This document shows, in pieces, positions 44,901 to 55,978 of a stretch of DNA of 64,000 bases. Made by a program: the position numbers and the translations under genes. Numbering within the stretch: position 1 is the first letter of the stretch; every line of letters begins with the position of its first letter. This stretch comes from Halicephalobus mephisto. Lineage: Eukaryota > Nematoda > Chromadorea > Rhabditida > Panagrolaimidae. Below the pieces are notes generated by a model, which worked only from the letters and a program-made list of their open reading frames with translations, was not told the origin of the DNA and made no database searches. Location: the NCBI GenBank assembly GCA_009193035.1, contig SWDT01000038.1:124001-188000 (forward strand), in the 5' to 3' direction.

Positions 44901-46203
44901 GTTCTGAATCTGAAGTCAGAATCAGAAGTTGACCTTCAGAATTCCGAAACCTAACCCCAACTCTAAGAACATCTAAAATTCCATCTTCAATTTTTATAAA
45001 AACTCAAAATTCACCTAAAACGACTTTTAAAATTTCCAAAAACTTATTTAAAATATTTTTTAACTTTAAATTTTAAGTTACTAAAATTGGAAAATAAACT
45101 TTTAAATATAAATTTCATACAACTGTAATTTAAGCTAAAATTAAAATTAGAAACCAGACCTCTAGAATAGGCAATGAAATATCTCCGGCAACTAATTTGT
45201 CGAATGGATTCCCGGTCAGATTTAAGGTTTTAAGTCCGACAATCTGCTTCAAATCCAGTCCTGGTAAAATACTGAAATTATTGTAGGACAAATCTAGGGA
45301 TGAAACTTGATTCAAAGTCGAAAATGAATCATATTTAAATTTTTGAATTCTGTTATGACTTAGATTGATCACAGATAGCCTCTGGGCATTGTAAAAACTG
45401 CTACTTTGTACGATTGTGAGTTGATTGTTAGAAAGATTTAGAATTTCTAAATTCGGCGTAAATCTCAGCATGTGTTCACTGATGACTGGCAAATAATTAT
45501 TTTGAAGATACAATGTCCTCAGTTTGAAAAGTCGGAAAACTTCCCAATCGACACTCATGATTTTGTTGTTTTCTAGATGGATTTCTTCCAGATTCGGAAA
45601 AAAAGAAAATGCATCATGAGAGAGCAACTAAAATATTCATTAAAAACGATCGAAATTAGAATAATGGTCAAACCCTGAGGGAGTTTCCGCTGATGTCGAA
45701 ATATGCGACGTCGCGGAAGACAATTTGGCCCGGATTCGACAGTTCTTCGATTTGGTTTTGAGATAAATCAAGTTTTCTGAAATTAGATAAATATTGAATT
45801 AAGAAAATTAAACAAAACTGACTTTAGGGAATTCAACTTTGGTACAGTAGTCATGTCATGAAGTTGGCTTTTTTTAATACTTAATGATTCTAATTTTTCG
45901 ATGAAATTTGTCGAATTTAATTTTTCAAATAATACTTTTACTTCAGCATTTGTTAATTTTTCACAAGAAATTACAGTATTCCCTGCAAAATATAATAATT
46001 ATTAAAAAAAATTTTAAAAAAAATTTAAAAAAAATAAAAAAATTTTTTAAAAAATTTTAAAAAAATAAAAAAATTTTTTAAAAAATTAAGAAAATTTTAA
46101 AAAATTTCAAACCTTTTTGAACACATTTTTTGTTTACCAGTAAAGAATCAAAAGTAAGTGAATCAACAATTACAAAAAAATAAAAATATTTTAAAAAATC
46201 CAT
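41909..46203 (-). CDS. LRR-Ig-FN3 single-pass membrane receptor
   Basis: Exons (5' to 3' on minus) 46203-46113, 45982-45823, 45776-45674, 45627-45160, 44564-44413, 44370-44040, 43625-43191 and 42301-41909; 710 residues, all phases closing. Order: signal peptide (MDFLKYFYFFVIVDS), a cysteine-bearing N-cap, about ten leucine-rich repeats (45-350; for example LRTLYLQNNYLPVISEHML, LEILNLSNNQLTIVQSSSF, VSSLDLSYNNFSILPG), an LRRCT cap (NPLECNC ... C ... C, about 353-395), one Ig-like domain (ending EDAGKYKCSIG), an FN3 domain (about 512-608), a membrane helix (LGALLVILGIPFSVWIIVLI, about 618-638) and a ~70-residue basic/Ser-rich tail. This is the layout of LRR-Ig-FN3 neuronal adhesion receptors (LRFN/LRRN/LINGO-like); I cannot assign a specific orthologue. 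Each larger intron contains a private minisatellite. The gene converges on rib-2. Confidence 0.88.
42430..43125. repeat. Minisatellite, ~108-bp unit, about six copies, in the last intron of the LRR gene
   Basis: Units contain AGAGTAATTATGAATTTAGAAAT, AGAATT(C/T)(C/T)TGATT, GACTTTAGATTCTATTACTC and TTTTAAATACTTTT. Unit boundaries recur about every 105-110 bp from 42480 to 43080. Confidence 0.8.
43640..44030. repeat. AT-only minisatellite in LRR intron 6
   Basis: Units of AAAATTAAAAAAAAACTAAAA, TTTTTTTAAAAAAAGAATTTT and AAAATTTAAAAAAATCCT fill almost the entire intron. A similar AT-only array fills intron 1 of the same gene (45995-46110). Confidence 0.75.
44663..45118. repeat. Segmental direct duplication, copy 1 (copy 2 at 48326-48782)
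   Basis: About 455 bp in LRR intron 4 recurs at 48326-48782 in the same orientation with only scattered differences (high-nineties percent by eye), including TACAATGAAATACTCGAATC, CTTCGGAACTCTGACTTCAG, GAGTACCTCATTGCATTTGT and ACAACGTAACCAGCCCC. The 5' part of the block is itself an inverted repeat (GAATCCACGGATTCGAG). The duplication is recent; the two copies are 3.66 kb apart. Confidence 0.85.
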
Positions 46204-49200
46204 TTTTTTACAAAATCAGCTTCATTCTTCGACCAGAAATTTGAATGTTGAAATCAAAGAAAAACTCCATTTATTTCTGAAAAAAACTTTTTTCTCGCTT
46301 CGACACTCGTAAACGGATGCAATACTTGTGGTAATCAAATTCCTCGAGAAAAATTCATATTATTCCAATTCAAAATTTTTCGTACTTGTTGGAAATGCGG
46401 CAAAAACGGAAGTTGGATTTTTGGAACAATGATTATGTACATAAATCCAGAAAAATAGACTTTTTTAAAAATCCTAAAAACGAAGAAAAGTGATAAGAGA
46501 GCTTTGACGAGTAGAAAGAGAAGACCAAGTTTGACAAATCGGTCAACAAATACATGCTTCGTTGGACGAAAAAACGAGAATTTTTCAGTTTTGCTGGAAA
46601 AAGAGAAATACCAACGTTAAGGTCCAAAAAGCACCCAATGCCGAAATCAAAGTTAAAATAATAATCAAAATTAAAGTCAATTTTAAAGTAAAAATAAAAT
46701 CCGAAATTACAGTCAACCTCAAAATAAAAATAAAATTTAAATTTAAAGTCGATTTAAAAATAAAAATAAAAATCAAATTTAAAGTTGATTTAAAAAATCA
46801 AAATCAAATTTAACCTCAAAATTAAAACTAAAATCAAAGATAAAGTCGATTTAAAAATTAAAATCAAAATTAAAATTAAAATCAAATTTAACCTCAAAGT
46901 TAAAATTAAAATCAAAGATAAAATCGATTTAAAAATTAAAATTAAAATCAAATTTAAGCTCAAAGGCAACTTTAAGGTCAAAATCAACCTCAAAATTAAG
47001 ATCAAAGTTAATTCCAAAGTTAAAATCGACTTCAAAATTAAAATTAAAGTCAAACTTGAAATTAAAATTGAAATTGAATCCAAAATTTAAGTCACAATAA
47101 AAATAAAAATAAAACTTGCAACGCTTTGACAGCCCAATTGGTACCTTTTAATTATTTCGAAATTTCCCTTTAATTTTATCTAAAACATGTAATTTCGCAC
47201 ATTTATGAAACAGAAATATTTAGGACAAACGAAACTTAAACATTTAAAATAATATTATTAGTTTTATTCAAATTAAACTAATATATAATTTAATTTTCGA
47301 AATTTTCAAATAACACTAACTTTGTACTAAAAATAATTTAATTTTCAACACTAAATATATAAAAAAATACATAATTATTTATAAATTTAAAAAATTGTTT
47401 TTAATTAAAAATTAAAAAAAATTATTTTTATTTTAATTTTTAAATTTTTTAAATTTCTTTAAAATTTTTATTTTTGTTTTAAAAAATTTTAAAGAAATTT
47501 AAAAAGTTATTTTTTTTTAATTTTAAAGAAATTTAAAAAATTATTTTTATTTTAGAAAAATTTTAAAAATTATTTTTGTTTTAAAAAATTAAAAATTATT
47601 TTTATTTTAGAAAATTTTAAAAAAATTATTTTTGTTTTAGAAAATTAAAAATTATTTTTATTTTAGAAAATTTAAAAAAAATATTTTTGTTTTAAAAAAT
47701 TAAAAATTATTTTTATTTTAGAAAATTTAAAAAAAATATGATATTCTACCTGCCTAAATTTTGCACGCAAACTGCGATTTTAATTTTAATTTTAAAGTTG
47801 ACTGGTTGGGAACCTCGGCACAGGATAGAACTGCAACAAAATTATGTTCTTGTTGACGAAAAAGGAACACTGACTTGTGTCCCGAAAAACCGGAACGGAT
47901 TATGGGACATCAAGGATTGAATGAACCATTCGGGAGTATCATTTTGCCGACGGGGAAGGAGGTCGCTAATCTTCGAGTCATCTGTCAATTGGTCAAACTG
48001 GAAGAAAAATTACATAAAGCAAAACCAGGGTACTGCGCGAAGAGCCATGTCCTAATCGGGGGTAGTAATGTTAATCTAATTGGACTGGAGAGACCCTTGA
48101 CTCTTTCGCAATCAATCAAATGCCTATTGTTCCTTTCGTCCAGAGACACTAGTGTCCCAAAAATTTATGTTCCAACTTTAGATTTAAAACTAAAAAGCAC
48201 TTACAATAAGGTGATGAGAACTGTAAATCCTGGATCTGAAACCAAGTTGACCTTCGGAATTCTGAAGACTAATCTCCAAATTCTCATTTTAGAATTTTTG
48301 AATATCTTTCAAATTCACTAAAAGTAGTTACAATGAAATACTCGAATCCGTGGATTCTGAATGTGAAGTCAGAATTAATAATTAACCTTCGGAACTCTGA
48401 CTTCAGATTCAGAATCCACGGATTCGAGTACCTCATTGCATTTGTTGCTCAAATTGAAAGATATCTAGAACTGGTTGTATGACGTTTATTTTTTTGACAT
48501 TTGTCCGAATTCTCGAGTTAGATTTAAACAAAAAGTACTTTTAACAACGTAACCAGCCCCGTAGGTTCTGAATTTGAAGTCATAATCAGAAGTTGACCTT
48601 CAGAATCCGAAACCTAACCCCAACTTTAAGAACATCTAAAATTCCATCTTGAATCTTTATAAAAACTCAAAATTCACCTAAAACGACTTTTAAAATTTCC
48701 AAAAACTTATTTAAAATATTTTTTTACTTTAAATTTTAAGTTACTAAAATTGGAAAGTAAACTTTTAAATATAAACGTCATATAATTGTTCCTTTGGTGT
48801 CTGAACTATTGCATTAGGAATTTTTTCGAATCATGAAAATGGTCGATTTTTAAAATTTTACATGAACGGTTTTTCTACAAGACACGAGTGCAGATTTGAT
48901 GAACTTAGACGCCATAGGGATTGCGCGAAGTGCAAACACTTACGGTCGGAAGAGGGGGATAACATGGAAGTGGACGTATCCGTTACTATGAACTGTATTA
49001 AAAACATTGAATATTTGCAATTTTATTAAATAGAGGTTAGTGGGGCTAAACTTTAAAGAAACGACCGAATTTTATTGTTTTTCGTTGATTTTTTTGAAGA
49101 TAATTATTTATTGTCCGAACATTGATTGGAAATTTTTAAAGATGAATTACAATTTTCGATTAGAAATTTTTAAAGATAAATTAAAATTTTCGATTGGAAA

Positions 49201-49974
49201 TTTTTAAAGATGAATTACAATTTTCGATTAGAAATTTTTAAAGATAAATTAAAATTTTCGATTGGAAATATTTAAAGATGAATTACAATTTTTGATTAGA
49301 AATTTTTAAAGATAAATTAAAATTTTCGATTGGAAATTTTTAAAGATGAGTTACAATTTTTGATTAGAGATTTTTAAAAATGAGTTACAATTTTTGATTA
49401 GAAATTTTTAAAGATGAATTAAAATTTTTGATTAGAGATTTTTAAAGATGAATTACAATTTTCGATTAGAAATTTTTAAAGATAAATTAAAATTTTTGAT
49501 TAGAGATTTTTAAAGATGAGTTACAATTTTTGATTAGAAATTTTTAAAGATGAATTAAAATTTAAATATTTCGATTTGTTCGGATTTTTGAAACGAACGC
49601 CGGAGGCAACCGTTATATTTCGCGTTTGAGGAAGTTTTCTGATCTCCCAAATCCTCCTTTGTACTGTAAATCCTCGTTGGATTTGCCCGATTGCATCCCA
49701 TTATTTCGAACAGATTTATTCGTTCCAAAAAAGACGGAAAATTGCCACTTTCGAATTCGGTTTTCATATATCATTGTATTTTTTAAAATAAAATAATATT
49801 TCGAAAATTCCAATATTGTTAAAGTTTATTTTTATCTGGAAAAAATTTTTTTTAAAACGATTTCAAATGTGTTTTGCTGAAATGAAATGTCAATCTTGCC
49901 TCAGGCGTCTTGATCCTCTGGGATTTTGGCCACTTTTCTTAAGTTTTCGTTTTAGACTTGGCAGTCTGGAGCAG
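46204..49974. other. Intergenic region between the LRR and ShKT genes, repeats and no supported gene
   Basis: 46620-47090 is a hexamer-like run (AAAATTAAAGTCAAA / AAAATCAAAGATAAA) that leaves long open frames on both strands by composition. 47400-47735 is a minisatellite of TTTTATTTTAGAAAATT...AAAAATTATTTTTGTTTT. 47738-48320 contains short open frames with more balanced composition (MIFYLPKFCTQTAILILI... and an overlapping frame); they lack splice support and a known domain. 48326-48782 is copy 2 of the segmental duplication. 49080-49565 is a ~38-bp minisatellite. The divergent promoters of both genes must lie here. Confidence 0.6.
49080..49565. repeat. Minisatellite, ~38-bp unit (GAAATTTTTAAAGATGAATTACAATTTTCGATTA)
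   Basis: About twelve units alternating between ACAATTTTCGATTAGAAAT and AAAATTTTCGATTGGAAAT forms, which implies a ~76-bp higher-order repeat. It ends about 400 bp before the ShKT gene start. Confidence 0.85.
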
Positions 49975-52641
49975 ATGACACAGATATCCCGGACGTGCTG
50001 GTTATTGTTGTTTCTCGTCGAAGCCGGAAAATCGGTCCAAAATCCCGAGACCGTCCCGCCTAACATCTACAGATGGATCGAGGAAAACGCCCATATTTGT
50101 GAGTTTTATTAAAAAGTAAATAAAATTAAGAAATTTTCAGGCACTAGTGTTTCTACAGATTCGGACACGTTGATTAATTTTCTGACTGAAAGTGAAGGGA
50201 TCAAGTGTTCCCTATGTCCTGAGGTGGACGTCCGACAAGTCCCAACTAGTGCTTGTGCCGTCGAGATTTCTTCCAACTTGATCAATAACGTCGAGATCGG
50301 CTGTCATCCACGTAAGATTAGATTTAAAAATCTCAACTTTTGCGCAAATTTCGAATTAATTTTTGATTTTTTAATTAACAGAAAAATGAACTACGATTAA
50401 AACAACAATAATACAGTCATTTAGCGAAACACAAGGTACACAAATACCCTAATTTTCGGATTTACACTCCGGAAATTAGGGAGTCAAAAATGACGCTGGT
50501 GTCTCAGGCACCCTAGGGGCTTTTGTACTTTTGAGTATATGCGGAAGTGGAGTAAGGCAGATTGAGATACCATAAACCACAAGGAACAACTGGTTCCAAC
50601 AGTAATCGTACGTGATTTTCGGAAAAAACCAAATTTGACGAAGAATGCATCTGGACCACTGTCTCCAGCTGTGTTCTGGAATTTCCTATTCTAACATGTA
50701 ATCTGATCTCGGAATGTATCAACTCAAAACAATTTAATTAATACCGCTGGGATATAAAAATTCTCCAATCTTCTTAGTTACAGTATCTGAAATTATACTT
50801 CAGTTTTGAGGAATATCCTAAAATCAGATGTTTCTTTCTGGATCTAACAAATTTTTATTTTTGTGTTTTTTATCCCAAGTACAGTAACCGGAGATTATGA
50901 AGTCTGTAAAAATAGGAAATTTCGAAATACAGCTGGAGATATCAGTTTCAACAAAATTTATTATAATTGTTATTTTTGTGAACATTTAGAATTTTGTTGG
51001 ATTAGGCACGATCTATTTAAGTAGAAGCTTGTATAACTTTGGTCCCGAAGAGAAATACCCTGAAGACCAACGAAATTTGTACGATTGCGGGTTGGCAGGA
51101 ATTTTAAAATTGCGCAATAATTTTGTAAAAGTTGTGATTTATCTCGTGCCTCTGGGCTTGTAAAGTTGTTTTATATATTTCTCGTCTACACGCGGATCCG
51201 GAGCCCCCAGCTATGATCTAACAAATTTATATATAAATTTTAACATATTACGAAAAATCCTAAAATTTGACGAAAGCTACATCGGACAATATATATATAA
51301 AGTTTGAGATCTTTTGTAACAGAATGTCATACAAATGTTACGAAACCTTCCACAATACGAATCCTGACATGTTTTCTACAGAAAATACTAACGTTTAACA
51401 AAAGTTATGCTCAACATGATACAAAAATTATGAAATTTTCTGTAACAGAATGTCATACAAGTTTTATGAGAAATTTCTGTGATAGAATATTACTCAAAAG
51501 TTACAGAATCTTCTTTAACCAAATGTTACAAAATAGTTATGAGTTTTTATAATAGGATACTATATAAACATTTTAGAATCTTTTGTAATGAAATAATACA
51601 CAATAGCTATAAGTTTTCTTGATAGAATACTATATAAACGTTATGAAATCTTCTTTAACCAAATGTTACAAAATAGTTATGAGTTTTTATAATAGAATAT
51701 TATATAAACGTTAAAAAATCTTCTGTAGTTAAATGTTACATAATAGTTATGATTTTTCATTATAAAATACTATATAAACGTTATGAAATCTTCTTTAACC
51801 AAATGTTACATAATAGTTATGAGTTTTTATAATAGAATACTATATAAACGTTAAAAAATCTTCTGTAACGAAATAATACACAATAATTATAAATTTTCAT
51901 AATAGAATACTATATAAACGTTACTAAATTTTCTGTAACCAAATGTTACACAATAGTTTCGATTTTTCATAATAGGATACTGTATAAACGTTGTAGAACT
52001 TTATGTGACCAAATACTATGTATTTATTTACATTTTGAGTCATGTAGAAGTTGCGATTTTTTGTGGATTCAGCTGTTTATTTTTATATGAAAATAATTTC
52101 AGTTCCTGAATTATGCCTTCTGGAATTAAAAACCAGATTTGCGGATTTCTTCTTCCCAGATACCACTTTCAGTCCGGAGCTGGAAAGTCTCTTCTTGGCG
52201 ACGGCGAATCCCTTCGATTTTGAACACAACAACCTCGGAGGCGGTATAATCACTTCCAAGACGGCGAAACCTATACCGTCGATAGTCGAAGAAACCATTG
52301 ACCCCTTGGGACCTCCTCAAATCGCTCCGGCTTTTATTAATAAAGGTTGGGGATTTTAGGAATTTTTTTTTGAATTATTTTATTTCAGAAACCCTCGGTA
52401 GATCAAATCCTCGTCTTCCGTCCCAGAAAAGAACAGAAAAAAACTCCACTTTTGGTCCTCGGACAACTACCCCGAAACCCTGTGCAGATAGCCATAAGCT
52501 TTGCTGCTTCTGGGCCTTGGCTGGTGAATGTAACAGTAATCCATTCTGGATGAGGGTGAAATGTCCCAAAACATGTGGAACTTGCAACTGTACGATGAAA
52601 AAAGCAGATAAATGTATATCCACTGGAATAAAATGCGAAAT

Positions 52642-52674
<33 letters not shown>

Positions 52675-54562
52675 CACTACTACTACTACTACTACTCCTG
52701 AACCGACTACAGTAACTACTACTACGGAACCTTTGACAACAGCTGCTTGGGTGACTCCAACTACAAGAAGACGACATATAATCAATGCCAATGCCATTCC
52801 GACCAAAAGACCCCCTACTTTTTCGAAGGGAATGAGACCCGTGGTTTGGCCCCCTCTTCCTACTCAGTTCAAAACAACTACTACAGTACTTGTAAGACAT
52901 AATAATTGAAATTCAAATCATTCTACAAAACTCTTTTGTGGCGCAAAATTTAGATTTTTTTTCAATTTTAAAAAACTTCCTAAAATACAGTAATCAGATC
53001 CGCAGATTCTGAATTCCGAAATAAAAATCCATCTTCAGAATCCGGAGATTCAGAATTTAAAGGTTTGATTACTGTATTTTAAGAAAGTTATTAAAATTTA
53101 AAAACAAATTTCACATAGGATACTGTAATGAAGGATGAAGTTTCGTAAAAATGATATTTAATAATTTTTTTAAGACTACTCCATCACCAACTGTTGTGAC
53201 GGAATATTACTCGGCTACGGAACCCACTACAACGACTACCCCGTCAACTACCACTACCACTCGGAAAACATGTTTCAACTACAGCGAATTGTGCACTTTC
53301 TGGGCTGGATTAGGGGAATGTTTGAAAAATCCCTTCTGGATGAGGTAAGATACAACAATTTACGGTACTTAAAAATCAGATTAATTCGTAGAAATATTTG
53401 GTTTTTTACATTTTTTAAGTATAAGGAATTCTCCAAGGAGTACTGTAACGTTAAGTGACATTTCTGTCCCAAGCGTTTATATTTTGATTCTAGAAATCAA
53501 AAATTTACGAAAAAATATTTATAATATTGTAATAAAACTCATAGATTCTGAATCTAGAAGCAGAATCAGAAATTAATTTTTATAATCCTGAATTTTGAAA
53601 AAAAATTTTTAATTCTGATTTTTTAATTTTCAATATTCTTAAAATTGAACAAAAAATATTTATGATACTGTAATAAAACTCATAGATTCTGAATCTAGAA
53701 GCAGAATTTTGAATTTTGAACAATAATTTTGAATTTTAAAAATTTTGAAATTTTATATCAAAAGTATTAAAAAATAAGAAATAGTTATCCAAAATAATTT
53801 TTAAAATATTATATAACAAATATAAGATTATTTAGAACGATTTTTAATTTTTAAATAAAAATTGCAAAAATTAGAAAATGCTTGGAATAAAAACGTCACA
53901 TTACGGTACTGTAGTGTTGAATATTATTTTTTAAAAACTTGTTAATGATTTCATATATGAAAATCAACTTTTGAAGACAGAGGGTTTCATACCTCGAATT
54001 CGAAGCTTTTAAGTCCATCTAAGAAAAATATTACAAAAATTAATTACGAAATTATGTAAAAACACGAAACCGAAATTGTAGGTTACTGTAGTTTCTGACG
54101 AGTTTATGTAATTTTCGCCTTGAGACCATTTCGTAAAAAAAATCACTTTTATGTATGATTACGAAACAACTATTCACTAAAATTTGAAATTCTGAGTTAC
54201 TGTAGTTTCTGACGAGTTCATGCAATTTTCGTCTTCAGACTATTTCGTAAAAAAATTACTTTTATGTATGATTACGAAGCAACTTCTATATGAAAACAAA
54301 ATTCTAAGTTACTGTAATTTGTGTTTTTGAAAATTGTTGTCGGGACACTTTCGTGATGATAGTTATTTTCGTTTTTAGGCCTAACTGTCAGGAAGCCTGT
54401 CAATCCTGCGGGGAACGGCTGGAAGACGTCTACAACCCCCTACCCAGACCTAATTGCAAAAACAACCACAAACTGTGTCCCTTCTGGAGCTTCATAGGGG
54501 AATGCAGAAACAACCCCCGATGGATGTTGATGCATTGCAGACTCTCTTGTCAAGTGTGTTGA
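49975..54562 (+). CDS. Secreted protein with three ShKT domains and a Thr-rich linker
   Basis: Exons 49975-50098, 50141-50311, 52103-52345, 52389-52891, 53175-53344 and 54379-54562; 464 residues, all phases closing. The start follows a TTTTAG acceptor by 19 bases and opens a signal peptide (ISRTCWLLLFLVEAGKS). Residues about 24-180 form a cysteine-containing region I do not recognise (ENAHIC, GIKCSLCPEV, SACAVEI, EIGCHP, ELCLLELK). ShKT 1 is at about 211-249 (CADSHKLCCFWALAGEC...CPKTCGTC), followed by a long Thr/Pro linker with a poly-Thr tract. ShKT 2 spans an intron (CFNYSELCTFWAGLGEC...NCQEACQSC), and ShKT 3 ends the protein (CKNNHKLCPFWSFIGEC...CRLSCQVC). ShKT modules are six-cysteine folds common in nematode secreted and cuticle-associated proteins. 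The (FW)...(GEC..NP.WM) signature is unusually constant between the three copies. Confidence 0.87.
51300..52020. repeat. Minisatellite, ~70-bp unit, in ShKT intron 2
   Basis: About ten units built of AACCAAATGTTACA(A/T)AATAGTTATGA, TTTTTATAATAGAATACTATATAAACG and TTA(T/A)(G/A)AAATCTTCT. The unit fills most of a 1.8-kb intron and ends about 80 bp before the acceptor. Confidence 0.85.
52630..52695 (+). repeat. Coding (ACT)n microsatellite, poly-Thr
   Basis: A run of about 20 ACT/ACC codons within ShKT exon 4 encodes poly-threonine between the first and second ShKT domains. As a trinucleotide repeat it can vary in length without shifting the frame. The minus-strand reading of this tract (poly-Val or poly-Ser frames) is a shadow. 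Confidence 0.9.
53940..54350. repeat. Family A copies in the last ShKT intron
   Basis: Two to three units with GATTACGAAACAACT, TTACTGTAGTTTCTGACGAG, TTTTCG.CTT.AGAC(C/T)ATTTCG and TTTATGTATGATTACGAA. They share the TGAGACTATTTCGTAAAAAA and CATATATGAAAATCAACTTT landmarks with 60-420 and 39700-39960. Confidence 0.6.
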
Positions 54563-54616
54563 TGAGGAAAATTACAGTATTCATGAGTAACAGATTACAA
54601 AATGTATCCAGAGAGT

Positions 54617-55140
54617 GATCGGAACGGCGATGACGTCATCGATCCAGAAGATTGCTAACAGTCTTAACAAAGATTTATCGGTCGTGTTGCTTGTATTTCA
54701 TAACTTGTTTATAATATTTAATTACCCACGTTTGAGTTCGAAATAAATCGAAAATACTTTTTTGAACAATATTTAATGAAAATAGGATATATTTGATTGG
54801 AATGGCGATGACATCATCGATCCAAAAAATTGTTAACAGTTTTAACGAAGATTTATCGATCGTATTGCTTTCGTATTTTATAATTTGTTTATAATATTTA
54901 ATTATTAAAATTTGAGTTCGAAATAAATCGAAAATACTTTTTTGAACAATATTTAATGAAAATAGGATATATTTTATCGGAACAACGATGACGTCATCGA
55001 TTCAAAAAATTTCTAACAGTCTTAACGAAGATTTATCGATCGTGTTGCTTTCGTATTTTATAACATGTTTATTGTGATTAATTTAATTACCCACGTTTGA
55101 GTTCGAAATAAATTTAAAAAGTAATTTCGAACAGGGATTT
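54617..55140 (+). repeat. Three tandem ~179-bp units containing an SL1-like sequence and a TGACGTCA palindrome
   Basis: Units begin near 54617, 54795 and 54975. Each opens (G)GAA(C)GGCGATGACGTCATCGAT, continues with TAACAG.(C)TTAACGAAGATTTATCG, GTATTTTATAA(C/T).TGTTTAT, then the SL1-like stretch, and ends TTCGAAATAAATCGAAAATAC and GAACAATATTTAATG. Units 1 and 3 carry TTTAATTACCCACGTTTGAG (54717-54736, 55082-55101), which differs from the conserved nematode SL1 leader at one position; unit 2 is mutated. A single older relative is at 29640-29850. The expected SL1 splice donor after GAG is absent (TTCG instead of GTAA), so these are not functional SL genes. Confidence 0.8.
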
Positions 55141-55978
55141 CTTTATTCAAATAATTCCAATTTTATATTCAATTTCCGTGCTCAAAGCCTTGAGAAAAAC
55201 AAAGGCCGTTGGATAACTACCGTACACGTATTGTAATTTCGTCTTTTCATTTTCAATAATAAATGTGAACTAAAACAATTCTAATTGAGCTATGTCTTGA
55301 GCAATGATATAACTACAGTAGGATTCGTGATTTTCAATTATTAAATATAATTTAATTCATTTCAGAATAATAGGGAAGTACTGTAGGTGACTAGAATCTA
55401 CTCAAAAAGACCTTAGATTCAAGTTTTTAGAGATTACTGTAGACTATTTGATTCCAAAGTTGTAAAAAACAAAATTTCTGAAAAAAATTAAATTTGACAA
55501 TTTTAAAAAAAATTCGTTTTTTTATCAATTTCTGAAACAAATGATCTACAGTACTCTCTAATAATTTATAATTCTAGATCTTTTTGGGCAGAATTTAACA
55601 ACTTACAGTACTTCCTCATTGTTCTAAAAAGAATTAAATCATATTTAATGATTTGAAATTGTAAATTCTACTGTATTTTGAAACTGATTTCAAAGAAAAG
55701 TAACAATCTATGCCTCAGGTTAGGTACAACTCCAACCCATATTCACTCTTGGTTTTTTGGAAACTAAGCACAGTACGGTATGAAGCCCCAAAACTGCCGG
55801 TTGTAACTTGTTCAAAATACCGTAATTTTCGAATCGGAAATTTTAGGAACATCGTCGAGGTCAAGTTGTAGATCATATTCTGAGGAGTTTGGAAGTATAC
55901 AGTAGTTTCGTATTACTGTATTTTGGAAAAAGTTACAATTGATAGTTTTCGGATTTTGGACCGTACTGTAGACCACTA
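55141..55978. other. Spacer between ShKT gene and mml-1 (convergent), with a foldback repeat
   Basis: 55380-55610 is an imperfect palindrome related to the element at 19334-19729 (CTACTCAAAAAGACCT..GATC at one end, TAGATCTTTTTGGGCAGAAT at the other, A/T-rich hairpin centre). TACTGTA and TACAGTA heptamers are frequent. No gene is recognised. Confidence 0.5.

Noticed and set aside
46562..47083. Long open frames on both strands rich in Lys/Ile/Val or Leu/Ile/Thr
   Set aside because: They are produced by a hexamer-like AAAATYAAAGTY repeat with a period divisible by three, not by a gene.
47738..48321. Short overlapping frames upstream of the ShKT gene
   Set aside because: Start-like hydrophobic N-terminus, but the frames break, no splice sites reconcile them and no domain is visible; may be a relic.
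52375..52900. Minus-strand frames with poly-Val or poly-Ser
   Set aside because: Antisense shadows of the coding (ACT)n tract in the ShKT gene.
54700..54760. Functional SL1 RNA gene
   Set aside because: No GT donor after the leader and no Sm-site/stem-loop arrangement downstream.
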